Source: Jiangella aurantiaca | GTDB taxonomy: Bacteria > Actinomycetota > Actinomycetes > Jiangellales > Jiangellaceae | DNA length: 58,736 nt | Reading direction: 5' to 3' | Assembly: GCF_004349105.1 (NCBI RefSeq) | Contig: NZ_SMLB01000036.1 | Location: 1 to 58,736 of the forward strand | In this document: positions 43,056-51,898 of the stretch, piece by piece | How positions within the stretch are numbered: position 1 is the stretch's first letter | Layout of the letters: the number at the start of each line of letters is the position of its first letter | Notes under the pieces: model-generated | The model's database searches: none | Told to the model about the DNA's origin: nothing | Seen by the model: only the letters and a program-made list of their open reading frames with translations | Made by a program: the position numbers and the translations under genes

Positions 43056-44408
43056 TCAGAGGTTCGAGCCGGTCACCCGGCGGCGCGCCGCGAAGGCCGC
43101 ACCGGCGCCACCGGCGGCCAGCAGCAGGGCCAGGCCGATCATGGTGGTGGTGTTCGAACCGGTGTCGGGCAGCTCCTCGCCGTCGCCGTCGTCGTCGCCC
43201 GGGTCCTCGGTGGGCGTCGGGGTCGGCTCCGAGGTGGGCTCCTCGGTCGGCGTCGGGGTCGGGGTCGGCTCCTCGGCCTCGTTGACCGTGATGGTCACGG
43301 TGGCCGGGATGCCGTCGGTGCTGCCGTCGTTGGCGAGGTACAGGAAGGTGTCCTCACCGGTGAAGCCCTCGGCCGGGGTGTAGACCAGCGTGGTGAGGGT
43401 CTCGTCGTCGGTGGTCAGCGTGCCGACCTCGGGCTGGCTCACCTTGAACGACACCTCGTCGCCCTCGGCGTCGTCGGCCGTCAGCGTGATCTCGACCGGC
43501 TCGCCGGCGGTGGTCTCGATCTGGACGTCGGCGACCTCGGCCGGCGTGTTCTCACCGGAGGCGACCGCCGCGATGCTGTCGCTGACGGCGCTCAGCTGGG
43601 TGTAGACACCCGGGATGCCCGGACGGGCGCAGCCCTCGCCCCAGCTCACGACGCCGACCTGGAGGTACTCGCCGTTCTCCTCGACGAGCAGCGGGCCGCC
43701 GGAGTCGCCCTGGCAGGAGTCGACGCCACCCTGCTCGAGGTCGCCGGCGCACAGCTCGACGTCGGGGCTGGTCTGGATATCGATGGCCTCGTAGGCGGCG
43801 ACGCAGTCCTCGTCGCTGACGCCCGGCACGTCCACCTCGAGCAGGACGTCGCTCGCCTCGCCGCCCTCGGCGGTGGCGCCCCAGCCGATGACCCGGAAGG
43901 TCTCCGACGCGTCGAACGAGTCGTCGGTAACGACGTCGACCGGGGTCGCGACCTCGGCCGGAACCGGCTCGCTCAGCTTGACCAGCGCCCAGTCGTTCGG
44001 GATGCCGGAGATGTTGCCCGAGTACACGTACTCGGAGGTGAAGGTCTGAAGGTCGGGGCTGTTCAGGTCGACGGACCCGAAGTGCGCCACGATGCCGTCC
44101 GTCGGGCCGGTGCCGTTGACGCAGTGGGCTGCGGTGAGGATCAGGTCGGGCGCGTACAGCGAGCCGCCACAGGCGAACTTCTCGTCGATGACGAGGTAGG
44201 TGACGAACGGGTACTCGCCCTCGGGGGCCGGCGCACCGCCGACGATCTTGGTTTCGAAGTCGGCCGGAGAGCTCTGGATGATGAGGGACTCCTGCGGAAT
44301 CTCCTCGGCCGCGGCTGCGGTGCCGGCGGCGCTGATGAGCGTGGCACCCGTTACCAGGGCCACGGCCAGCGCGCCCGCAGCGCGGACGCGCGCGCGGAAG
44401 GTAGTCAC
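43056..44408 (-). CDS. Secreted, sortase-anchored trypsin-like serine protease
   Basis: This 450-residue exported protein has a signal peptide (to about A34) and a short propeptide ending at IVGG (activation site near residue 55). The S1 domain has H95 (LTAAHC), D139 (NDWALV) and S236 (GDSGGP). D230, six residues before the serine, predicts cleavage after Arg or Lys. A beta-sandwich domain (about 290-375), a Thr/Pro/Glu-rich wall-spanning stretch, LPDTG (from 413), a membrane helix and RRR complete a cell-wall anchor. The start is a GTG. It could be a target or partner of the serpins encoded 14 kb away, which is speculative. Confidence 0.94.
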   Translation of the reverse strand: MTTFRARVRAAGALAVALVTGATLISAAGTAAAAEEIPQESLIIQSSPADFETKIVGGAPAPEGEYPFVTYLVIDEKFACGGSLYAPDLILTAAHCVNGTGPTDGIVAHFGSVDLNSPDLQTFTSEYVYSGNISGIPNDWALVKLSEPVPAEVATPVDVVTDDSFDASETFRVIGWGATAEGGEASDVLLEVDVPGVSDEDCVAAYEAIDIQTSPDVELCAGDLEQGGVDSCQGDSGGPLLVEENGEYLQVGVVSWGEGCARPGIPGVYTQLSAVSDSIAAVASGENTPAEVADVQIETTAGEPVEITLTADDAEGDEVSFKVSQPEVGTLTTDDETLTTLVYTPAEGFTGEDTFLYLANDGSTDGIPATVTITVNEAEEPTPTPTPTEEPTSEPTPTPTEDPGDDDGDGEELPDTGSNTTTMIGLALLLAAGGAGAAFAARRRVTGSNL

Positions 44409-44699
44409 ACTGTCTCCAATTCACATGAATGTCAGTTCAGCATCGAGCCCCCCGCTACCACGCGTGCCCGTGGACGCAGGAGGGCCCGAAATGCTGGGAA
44501 TGCTACACGAGGCGCGGACCTGCGGGAACCAACAGGGTATGAATCGCGTCTAACGCGTTCTCGACCCCCGGAGGCCCCTGCCGATCAGTGCCACGCAGGG
44601 CCGGATCACGCACCATCGCCGCTCTGTTCGGGCAGGTCAGCGGCGTGGTTTGGGCCGGACGGGTCGGTATGCCGACTCGACCGGCAGGAGAAGGATGTC
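44409..44699. promoter_or_regulatory. Gap between the anchored protease and valS
   Basis: The ~290 bp hold the protease promoter (minus strand) and the valS region promoter. I looked for a tRNA gene, a T-box specifier/antiterminator and long hairpins and saw none that I can support. Confidence 0.4.
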
Positions 44700-44792
44700 A
44701 TGAATTGCCGCCATGCCGGGCGTGTCGCGCCGAACCCCTGCGGAGAATCCACGGATGGCGCCCGGGTGTCGAAGCTAGGCTCGGCGAGGTGA
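44700..44792 (+). CDS. Possible 30-residue leader peptide coupled to valS
   Basis: A short frame begins ATG at 44700, five nucleotides after CAGGAGAAGG. It encodes 30 residues (MNCRHAGRVAPNP... ending SKLGSAR), and its TGA overlaps the valS GTG (GTGA at 44789-44792). The ribosome site and exact overlap support real translation. Only two valines are present and they are not adjacent, so classical valine attenuation is not evident. It may serve to load ribosomes onto valS, which lacks its own strong ribosome site. Confidence 0.4.
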   Translation: MNCRHAGRVAPNPCGESTDGARVSKLGSAR

Positions 44793-47347
44793 CCGACACC
44801 TCCCGCACCCATCCCGCGATCCCGGCCCGGCCCACCGTCGACGGGCTGGACGAGGTATGGGTGACGCGCTGGGAGCGCGACGGTGTCTACCGGTTCGACC
44901 GCTCCCGCCCGCGCGCAGAGGTGTACTCCATCGACACCCCGCCGCCGACGGTGAGCGGCTCGCTGCACGTCGGGCACGTCTTCTCCTACACGCACACCGA
45001 CGTCGTCGCGCGGTACCAGCGCATGCGCGGCAAGGCCGTCTTCTACCCGATGGGCTGGGACGACAACGGCCTGCCCACCGAGCGGCGGGTGCAGAACCAC
45101 TTCGGCGTGCGCTGCGACCCGTCACTGCCGTACGACTCGAGCTTCGAGCCGCCGGCCGGCGGCCGCTCCGCCAAGGACCAGCTGCCGGTGTCGCGGCGCA
45201 ACTTCATCGAGCTGTGCGAGCGGCTGACGGCCGAGGACGAGCGCGCGTTCGAGGAGCTGTGGCGCCGGCTCGGCCTGTCGGTCGACTGGTCGCACGGCTA
45301 CCAGACCATCGACACGACGGCCCGGCGGGTGTCGCAGCGGGCGTTCCTGCGCAACCTCGCCCGCGGTGAGGCGTATCTGGCCGAGGCGCCCACGCTGTGG
45401 GACGTCACGTTCCGGACGGCGGTCGCCCAGGCGGAGCTGGAGGACCGCGAGCGGCCGGGTGCCTACCACGACCTGGTGTTCTCGCGGGTCGACGGCGGCG
45501 AACCGCTGCTCATCTCGACCACCCGGCCGGAGCTGCTGCCGGCCTGCGTCGCCGTCGTCGTGCACCCCGACGACCCGCGGTACGCCGCACTCGTCGGGTC
45601 GAGCGTCCGCACGCCGCTGTTCGGCGTGGACGTCCCGGTGGTCGCGCACTGCCTCGCCGACCCCGAGAAGGGCACCGGCGCGGCGATGATCTGCACGTTC
45701 GGCGATACCACAGACGTCACCTGGTGGCGCGAGCTGACGCTGCCCACCCGCCCGGTGGTCGGCCGCGACGGCCGGCTGCTGCGCGACGTGCCGCCGTGGC
45801 TGGACGACCCCGCGGGCCGGGCGGCGTACGGGCAGCTGGCCGGCGCGACGGTGCACACCGCCCGGCAGCGGGTGACCGAGCTGCTGCGCGAGTCCGGCGA
45901 CCTGGCCGGCGAGCCGCGGCCCATCACCCACCCGGTGAAGTTCTACGAGAAGGGCGACCGCCCGCTCGAGATCGTCACCACGCGGCAGTGGTACGTCCGC
46001 AACGGCGGGCGCGACGAGGAGCTGCGGGCGGCGCTGCTCGAGCGCGGCCGCGAGCTCCAGTGGCATCCGGAGCACATGCGGGTCCGGTACGAGAACTGGG
46101 TCGGCGGGCTCAACGGCGACTGGCTGATCAGCCGCCAGCGGTTCTTCGGCGTGCCGATCCCGCTCTGGTATCCGCTGGACGAGGCCGGGGCGCCGGTGTA
46201 CGACACGCCGATCGTCCCGGACGAGGCCGCGCTGCCGGTGGACCCGTCGTCCGAGGCCCCGCCTGGATACAACGAGGCGCAGCGCGGCGCGCCCGGCGGC
46301 TTCGCCGGCGACCCCGACGTCATGGACACCTGGGCGACGTCGTCGCTCACGCCGCAGATCGCCGGCGGCTGGGGGAGCGACGACGACCTGTTCGCGCGGG
46401 TGTTCCCGATGGACCTGCGGCCGCAGGCGCACGAGATCATCCGCACCTGGCTGTTCGCCAGCGTCGTCCGCGCGCACTTGGAGCACGGCGTGCTGCCGTG
46501 GCGGCACGCGGCCATCTCCGGCTGGATCCTCGACCCCGACCGCAAGAAGATGTCCAAGTCGGCCGGCAACGTCGTCACGCCGCTGGACCTGCTCGAGCAG
46601 TACGGGTCCGACGGCGTCCGCTACTGGGCCGCGAGCGGGCGGCCCGGCGCCGACACCGCGTTCGACCCCGGCCAGATGAAGATCGGCCGCCGGCTGGCGA
46701 TGAAGATCCTCAACGTCAGCCGGTTCGTCCTGGGTTCGGGGCCGGTGGCCGACGACGCCGAGGTCACCGCGCCGCTCGACCGCGCCGTCCTGGCGGCGCT
46801 CGACCAGACCGTCGCCGCCGCGACCCGCGCGCTGGACGACTACGACCACACCCGCGCGCTCGAGGTCGCCGAGCGGTTCTTCTGGGACTTCTGCGACGAC
46901 TATGTCGAACTGGTGAAGGCCCGCGCCTACGGCGACGCCGGCGACGACGCGGGCGCGGCGTCGGCCCGGGCGGCGCTGAGGCGGGCGCTGTCGGTGCAGC
47001 TGCGGCTGTTCGCGCCGTTCCTGCCGTTCGTCACCGAGGAGGTCTGGTCCTGGTGGCGCGACGGGTCCGTGCACCTGGCGCCGTGGCCGGGGGCGGAGGG
47101 CGTGGCCGCGGCCGAGGCGGAGCTGTTCGCGACGGCGTCGGCGCTGATCGGGGCGGTGCGCAAGGCCAAGACGGAGGCGCAGCTGTCGCTGCGGACCGAC
47201 GTGGCGCGGGCGGTCGCGCGGGTTCGCCCGGACGCCGCCGCGGCGGCCGGAGTGCTGTTGGACGACGTGCGGGCGGCCGGCCGGGTCGCCGTTCTGGACG
47301 TCGAGCCGGACGACGCCGCCGACGGGGTCACCGTCACCCTGGGCTGA
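44789..47347 (+). CDS. valS: Valine--tRNA ligase
   Basis: This 852-residue class I aminoacyl-tRNA synthetase has the HIGH-type motif HVGH (60-63), an editing (CP1) domain with STTRPELLPACVAVVVHP and GTGAAMICTFGD, the catalytic GDWLISRQRFFGVPIP and KMSKS (587-591). The anticodon-binding helical domain follows. The C-terminal coiled arm is short, as in archaeal-type ValS proteins. The GTG at 44789 starts VTDTSRTHPA and overlaps the possible leader ORF. It ends 5 bp from the convergent histidine kinase gene. Confidence 0.95.
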   Translation: MTDTSRTHPAIPARPTVDGLDEVWVTRWERDGVYRFDRSRPRAEVYSIDTPPPTVSGSLHVGHVFSYTHTDVVARYQRMRGKAVFYPMGWDDNGLPTERRVQNHFGVRCDPSLPYDSSFEPPAGGRSAKDQLPVSRRNFIELCERLTAEDERAFEELWRRLGLSVDWSHGYQTIDTTARRVSQRAFLRNLARGEAYLAEAPTLWDVTFRTAVAQAELEDRERPGAYHDLVFSRVDGGEPLLISTTRPELLPACVAVVVHPDDPRYAALVGSSVRTPLFGVDVPVVAHCLADPEKGTGAAMICTFGDTTDVTWWRELTLPTRPVVGRDGRLLRDVPPWLDDPAGRAAYGQLAGATVHTARQRVTELLRESGDLAGEPRPITHPVKFYEKGDRPLEIVTTRQWYVRNGGRDEELRAALLERGRELQWHPEHMRVRYENWVGGLNGDWLISRQRFFGVPIPLWYPLDEAGAPVYDTPIVPDEAALPVDPSSEAPPGYNEAQRGAPGGFAGDPDVMDTWATSSLTPQIAGGWGSDDDLFARVFPMDLRPQAHEIIRTWLFASVVRAHLEHGVLPWRHAAISGWILDPDRKKMSKSAGNVVTPLDLLEQYGSDGVRYWAASGRPGADTAFDPGQMKIGRRLAMKILNVSRFVLGSGPVADDAEVTAPLDRAVLAALDQTVAAATRALDDYDHTRALEVAERFFWDFCDDYVELVKARAYGDAGDDAGAASARAALRRALSVQLRLFAPFLPFVTEEVWSWWRDGSVHLAPWPGAEGVAAAEAELFATASALIGAVRKAKTEAQLSLRTDVARAVARVRPDAAAAAGVLLDDVRAAGRVAVLDVEPDDAADGVTVTLG

Positions 47348-47351
47348 GCGG

Positions 47352-48512
47352 CTACGGACGCGGCAGCCGCACGGTGAGGTCCAGGCCGCCCTCCACGCGC
47401 GCCACCGTGGTGAGCTCGCCGCCGTGTGCCTCGACCACGGCCGCGGCGATGGACAGCCCCAGGCCGAGGCCGTCGTCGGCACCGCGGTCGCCGCCGAGCC
47501 GCTGGAACGGTTCGTAGAGCGCCGGCACCGCGTCGGCCCGGACGACCGGACCGCTGTTGACCACCCGCAGCGTCGCGCCGTCCGCGGAGGCCGCCGTCGA
47601 CGCCCGGACCCAGCCGCCGGGCACGTTGTGCCGCACGGCGTTGTCCAGGAGGTTGCGGACCAGGCGTTCGGCCAGTTCGGCGTCGCCCGAGGCCGGCGCC
47701 GGGTCGAGCGCGGCGTCGATCTCCACCCCGCGGGCCGCCGCCTCCGCCGTCAGCTCGCGAACGACCGCGCGGACCGGCACCGCGAGGTCGAGCGGCTGCT
47801 GGTCGAGCAGCCCCGGCTGGCTGCGGGCGAGGGTCAGCAGCGCGTCGATGATGCGCTCCTGCCGCTGCCCGGCGGCCCGCACCCGGTCCAGTGCGGCCCG
47901 CAGCGTCGTGGCGGACGCATCCGGGTCGGCCAGGGTGACGTCCACGACGGCGCGCTGAAGCGTGAGCGGAGTGCGCAGCTCGTGTGAGGCGTGCGCGACG
48001 AACCGGCGCTGGGCGGCGAACGCCGACTCCAGCCGGGCGAGCAGGTCGTCGAACGTGCCGGCCAGCTCGGTGAGCTCGTCGTCCGGCCCCGTGGCGGCCA
48101 GCCGCTGGTCGAGCGCGTCGGCGGAGATGCGGCGCACCTTCGCGGTCATGGCACCCAGCGGACGCAGCACCCGGCCGGCGACGACCCAGCCGAGCAGCAG
48201 CGAGCCGCCGGTCAGCGCCGTCAGGGCGATCGATGACGCCGTGAGCAACCGGCGCAGGTCCGCGGCGCGCTGCCGCTCCGCCTGCTCGCGCAGCTCGCCG
48301 GCGAGTTCCGGCGGTGGGACGGCCCCGCCCGTGAGCCCATCGGCCGCCGGTGGGTCGGGCTCCGGTGGCGAGCCGAGCAGCGGACCTTGCGCGACCAGCA
48401 CGTACACGAGCCCGATCAGCGCCGCCCCAGTCGCCAGGAACAGTCCGGCGTAGAGCAGTGTCAGCCGCAGCCGGACGGTCGGCCGCCGCCAGGCCGGTCG
48501 CCGCCCGGTCAC
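47352..48512 (-). CDS. Sensor histidine kinase (EnvZ/PhoR type)
   Basis: This 386-residue kinase has two membrane helices (about residues 15-38 and 88-110) flanking a short ~45-residue external Pro/Glu-rich sensor, a HAMP linker (RVLRPLGAMTAKVRRIS), a HisKA helix with FVAHASHELRTPL and an HATPase domain (VRNLLDNAVRHN, DGLGLGLSIAAAVVEAHGG). The usual DxGxG box reads NSGPVV, a variant I associate with actinobacterial kinases. The GTG at 48512 overlaps the regulator stop. The small external domain suggests sensing within or near the membrane. Confidence 0.92.
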   Translation of the reverse strand: MTGRRPAWRRPTVRLRLTLLYAGLFLATGAALIGLVYVLVAQGPLLGSPPEPDPPAADGLTGGAVPPPELAGELREQAERQRAADLRRLLTASSIALTALTGGSLLLGWVVAGRVLRPLGAMTAKVRRISADALDQRLAATGPDDELTELAGTFDDLLARLESAFAAQRRFVAHASHELRTPLTLQRAVVDVTLADPDASATTLRAALDRVRAAGQRQERIIDALLTLARSQPGLLDQQPLDLAVPVRAVVRELTAEAAARGVEIDAALDPAPASGDAELAERLVRNLLDNAVRHNVPGGWVRASTAASADGATLRVVNSGPVVRADAVPALYEPFQRLGGDRGADDGLGLGLSIAAAVVEAHGGELTTVARVEGGLDLTVRLPRP

Positions 48513-49174
48513 GACGGCGCCGCGATCCGGTAGCCGGCCTGCGGCACGGTCTCGATCAGCGGCGGGTCGCCCAGCTTCCGCCGCAGCCGGCTGATGGTCA
48601 CCTTCACCGTCTGAGTGAACGGGTCGGCCGCCTCGTCCCAGGCGCGCTCCAGCAGCTGTTCGGCCGAGACGACGGTGCCGCCGGCGGCGAGCAGGATCTC
48701 CAGGACGGCCAGCTCCTTGGGTGTGAGATCGAGCCGGCGCCCGTCCCGCGACGCGGTGCGCCGGGCCGGGTCCAGTCGCAGCCCGCCGTGCACCAAGGCC
48801 GGTGGGATCGCCGTCGCCGGCCGCCGGGCCAGCGCCCGGATCCGCATCACCAGCTCGTCGAACGCGAACGGCTTGGGCAGGTAGTCGTCGGCGCCGTGCT
48901 CGAACCCGGCGACCCGGTCGGCCACTGAGCCGGCCGCCGTCAACATCAGGACCCGGCCGGGGTAGCCGCGCCCGGCCAGCGACCGGCACACCTCGTCGCC
49001 GCGAACGCCGGGCAGATCGCGGTCGAGCACCACGACGTCGTACCCGTGGACGGACGTGCGGTACAGCGCCTCGTCGCCGTCCAGGGCGAGGTCGACGGCC
49101 ATGCCCTCCCGCCGCAGTCCCGTGGCGACGGTCTCGGCGAGATCTCGGTGGTCTTCGACGATCAGTACACGCAT
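48509..49174 (-). CDS. OmpR/PhoB-family response regulator
   Basis: This 221-residue regulator has a receiver domain (MRVLIVEDHRDL, phosphoacceptor in VVVLDRDLPG, lysine in YLPKPFAF) and a winged-helix output domain (LTPKELAVLEILL...TVKVTISRLRRKLG, GYRIA). The ATG at 49174 has GGAGCTG upstream; the longer frame has no receiver-like sequence. An 11-bp-spaced direct repeat 36-54 bp upstream is a good candidate for its own operator. It is coupled to the kinase and divergent from the small exported protein gene. Confidence 0.95.
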   Translation of the reverse strand: MRVLIVEDHRDLAETVATGLRREGMAVDLALDGDEALYRTSVHGYDVVVLDRDLPGVRGDEVCRSLAGRGYPGRVLMLTAAGSVADRVAGFEHGADDYLPKPFAFDELVMRIRALARRPATAIPPALVHGGLRLDPARRTASRDGRRLDLTPKELAVLEILLAAGGTVVSAEQLLERAWDEAADPFTQTVKVTISRLRRKLGDPPLIETVPQAGYRIAAPS

Positions 49175-49209
49175 CGGCAGCTCCGGCGTCCAGGGTGCCC
49201 GGAACGGGG

Positions 49210-49228
49210 TTACAGCGAGGTGACAGCG
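49210..49228. promoter_or_regulatory. PhoB-type direct-repeat operator
   Basis: TTACAGCG (49210-49217) and TGACAGCG (49221-49228) repeat with exactly 11 bp between starts, the geometry bound by tandem OmpR/PhoB dimers. It lies in the divergent gap between the regulator gene and the small exported protein gene, so it could control both. Confidence 0.6.
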
Positions 49229-49303
49229 GCTGTTCCGCTCCCGCAACCGTCCGCTCGCGAGGCTGGTGTCGTCAGTGCACACCACGATCGTCTGGAGGAC
49301 GAC

Positions 49304-49702
49304 ATGAAACGAACATCGATCATCGCAGCCGCCGCTGTGGCTGCGATCCTACCGACCGGACCGGCCGCGGCGACGGCGTTCGGCTCGGCCGACGAGTCGG
49401 CGACGGAGTTCAGCCAGTGCATGCGCGAGCGTGGGCTGGAGGACTTCCCCGACGCGTACCTGTCCGAGGATGGGACGGTGCGGCTCGACGGCACCGGCTG
49501 GGTGGATCCGTTCTCGGCCGAGTACCTGGCCGCCCTCGATGCGTGCGAAGCGCTGCTGCCGGCGGGCACCGCGCTGCCCGGCGCCGTCGAGCCGCCCGCG
49601 CCGCAGGCGCCGCCGTCGCCGGCGGACCTGGAGACGCCGGCGCCGCCCGAAGCACCGCCGACGCCGTCGGGTCCGGAAGTCCCGGAGATCCCGACGACTT
49701 GA
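49304..49702 (+). CDS. Small exported Pro-rich protein
   Basis: This 132-residue protein has a signal peptide (MKRTSIIAAAAVAAILPTGPAAA), then FSQCMRERGLEDFPDAYLSEDG, a motif I associate with secreted proteins near actinobacterial efflux and two-component genes. It has a second cysteine (LDACEALLP) that could form a disulfide with the first, and a Pro/Ala/Glu-rich tail. TGGAGGAC precedes the ATG. It is divergent from the PhoB-type regulator with a candidate operator between, so it is a likely target gene. The function is unknown. Confidence 0.82.
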   Translation: MKRTSIIAAAAVAAILPTGPAAATAFGSADESATEFSQCMRERGLEDFPDAYLSEDGTVRLDGTGWVDPFSAEYLAALDACEALLPAGTALPGAVEPPAPQAPPSPADLETPAPPEAPPTPSGPEVPEIPTT

Positions 49703-49726
49703 CGGAATACCCCCAGGGGGTATCGT
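49699..49726 (+). promoter_or_regulatory. Promoter with CsoR-like operator for the copper ATPase
   Basis: A -35 TTGACG (49699-49704) and -10 TATCGT (49721-49726) are separated by 16 bp. The palindrome ATACCCCCAGGGGGTAT (49707-49723) fills the spacer and touches the -10. This G-tract palindrome is typical of CsoR-family copper repressors, so the promoter should be derepressed by copper. Confidence 0.7.
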
Positions 49727-49762
49727 GTTGGCATGGTCTGACCCGACGAGAGGTGAGTGACC

Positions 49763-51871
49763 ATGGACCAGCACGATCACGCCGTCGCGACGGAGCATCA
49801 GCACGCGGCGGCTGACCACGCCGCGCACGGCGTGGCGCACGGACCGGGACATGCTGCCGGACACGAGGTGGCCCATGCCGGGCACGACAAGCACGCCGGG
49901 CACGGCGACGGCAGCATGTTCCGGGACAAGTTCTGGGTGAGCCTGGTCCTGGCAATCCCGGTGGTCGGGTTCAGCACGATGTTCGCCGACCTGATCGGCT
50001 ACGAGGTGCCGGACTGGGGGACGTGGATCCCGCCGGTCGTCGGCACGTTCCTGTTCTTCTACGGCGGCTGGCCGTTCCTCGCCGGCGCGAAGGCGGAGCT
50101 GGCCGACCGGCTGCCCGGCATGATGACGCTGATCTCGCTGGCCATCACCGTGGCGTTCGTCGCGAGCGGGCTGACCTCGCTCGAGATCGGCGGCCTGGAC
50201 CTGGACTTCTGGTGGGAGCTGGCGCTCCTGATCGTCGTCATGCTGCTCGGCCACTGGCTGGAGATGCGGGCGCTCGGGCAGGCGTCGGGCGCCCTGCAGG
50301 CGCTGGCCGAGCTGCTGCCGGACACCGCCGAACGGGTCGGCCCGGACGGGTCGGTCACCGAGGTGCCGCTGGCCGAGCTGGCGGTCGGCGATGTCGTCTT
50401 GGTGCGCTCCGGCGGGCGGGTCCCGGCCGACGGCGTCGTCGCCGAGGGCACCGCGGAGGTCGACGAGTCCACCGTCACCGGTGAGTCGAAGACCGTCAGC
50501 CGCGGGCCGGGCGACCGCGTGGTCGCCGGCACCGTCGCCACCGACACCGCGATCCGGATCGAGGTCACGGCCGTCGGCGAGGACACCGCGCTGGCCGGCA
50601 TCCAGCGGCTGGTGGCCGACGCACAGGCGTCCAGCTCACGGGCGCAGGCGCTGGCCGACCGCGCCGCCGCGTGGCTGTTCTGGTTCGCGCTCGGCGTCGG
50701 CGCGCTGACGTTCGTGGTCTGGGTGCTGCTCGGCGAGGCCTCGGCGGCGGTCGAACGGACCGTGACGGTGCTGGTCATCGCCTGCCCCCACGCCCTCGGG
50801 CTGGCCATCCCGCTGGTGATCGCGATCTCGACGGCGATGTCGGCGCGGGCCGGCATCCTGGTCAAGGACCGGCTGGCGCTGGAGCGCATGCGGCAGGTCG
50901 ACGCCGTCCTGTTCGACAAGACCGGCACGCTGACCGTGGGCCGGCCCGCGGTGGCGGGCGTCGCCCCGGCCGGGTCGCTCACCGAGGACGAGCTGGTGGC
51001 GCTGGCCGCGGCGGCCGAGCGCGACTCCGAGCACCCGCTGGCCACGGCCGTCGTCGCTGCGGCGTCGTCGCGCGGGCCGGTCCCGGCGGCGACGGAGTTC
51101 CGCTCGCTCACCGGCAAGGGCGTGCGCGCGGTCGTCGACGGCGCCCAGGTCGCGGTCGGCGGGCCCGGCCTGCTGCGCGACCTCGGCGTGGAGGCGCCGG
51201 CGGAGATCGCGTCGGCGGTCGGCGAGTGGGCCGGCGCCGGCTCGACCGTCCTCTACGTCGTCCGCGACGGCGCCGTGCTGGGCGCGCTCTCGCTGGCCGA
51301 CGAGATCCGGCCGGAGTCGCGCGAGGCGGTCGGGCTGCTGCGGGCCCAGAACGTGCACACGGTGATGATCACCGGCGACGCCCGCAACGTCGCCGAGTCG
51401 GTGGCAGCGAAGGTCGGCATCGACGAGGTCTTCGCCGAGGTGCTGCCGGAGGACAAGGACGCCGCGGTCACGTCGCTGCAGGAGCGCGGTCTGTCGGTCG
51501 CGATGGTCGGCGACGGCGTCAACGACGCGCCCGCGCTGGCCCGCGCCGACGTCGGCGTCGCGATCGGCGCCGGCACCGACGTCGCGGTCGAGTCCGCCGG
51601 CGTCGTGCTGGCCTCCGACGACCCGCGCGGCGTGGTCTCGGCCCGGCGGCTGTCCTCGGCCAGCTACCGGAAGATGGTGCAGAACCTGGTGTGGGCGACG
51701 GGGTACAACCTGCTGTCCGTGCCGCTCGCGGCCGGCGTGCTCGCGCCGATCGGGTTCGTCCTCCCGCCGGCGGCCGCGGCGGTCGCGATGACAGCGTCGA
51801 CGATCATCGTCGCGGCCAACGCCCAGCTGCTGCGCCGGCTGAACCTGCGCCCGGACCGCCTGTCCCGCTGA
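49763..51871 (+). CDS. copB: Copper-translocating P-type ATPase (CopB-like, P1B)
   Basis: This 702-residue heavy-metal exporter has a His-rich N-terminus (about 15 His in the first 50 residues) in place of a CxxC metal domain. It has eight predicted helices, the TGES actuator motif, CPH in the sixth helix (C341-H343), the phosphorylated D385 in DKTGT, the nucleotide-domain HP motif in SEHPLA, and GDGVNDAPAL. The CPH motif and His-rich start indicate the CopB subclass for copper or silver. The ATG at 49763 suits the AGAGG ribosome site better than the GTG at 49757. A CsoR-like operator lies directly upstream. Confidence 0.94.
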   Translation: MDQHDHAVATEHQHAAADHAAHGVAHGPGHAAGHEVAHAGHDKHAGHGDGSMFRDKFWVSLVLAIPVVGFSTMFADLIGYEVPDWGTWIPPVVGTFLFFYGGWPFLAGAKAELADRLPGMMTLISLAITVAFVASGLTSLEIGGLDLDFWWELALLIVVMLLGHWLEMRALGQASGALQALAELLPDTAERVGPDGSVTEVPLAELAVGDVVLVRSGGRVPADGVVAEGTAEVDESTVTGESKTVSRGPGDRVVAGTVATDTAIRIEVTAVGEDTALAGIQRLVADAQASSSRAQALADRAAAWLFWFALGVGALTFVVWVLLGEASAAVERTVTVLVIACPHALGLAIPLVIAISTAMSARAGILVKDRLALERMRQVDAVLFDKTGTLTVGRPAVAGVAPAGSLTEDELVALAAAAERDSEHPLATAVVAAASSRGPVPAATEFRSLTGKGVRAVVDGAQVAVGGPGLLRDLGVEAPAEIASAVGEWAGAGSTVLYVVRDGAVLGALSLADEIRPESREAVGLLRAQNVHTVMITGDARNVAESVAAKVGIDEVFAEVLPEDKDAAVTSLQERGLSVAMVGDGVNDAPALARADVGVAIGAGTDVAVESAGVVLASDDPRGVVSARRLSSASYRKMVQNLVWATGYNLLSVPLAAGVLAPIGFVLPPAAAAVAMTASTIIVAANAQLLRRLNLRPDRLSR

Positions 51872-51898
51872 CCGTGGTCGCGGCGCGCTTGTCGCTCC

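Noticed and set aside
44409-44788. T-box leader upstream of valS
   Set aside because: No antiterminator sequence or specifier hairpin could be recognised.
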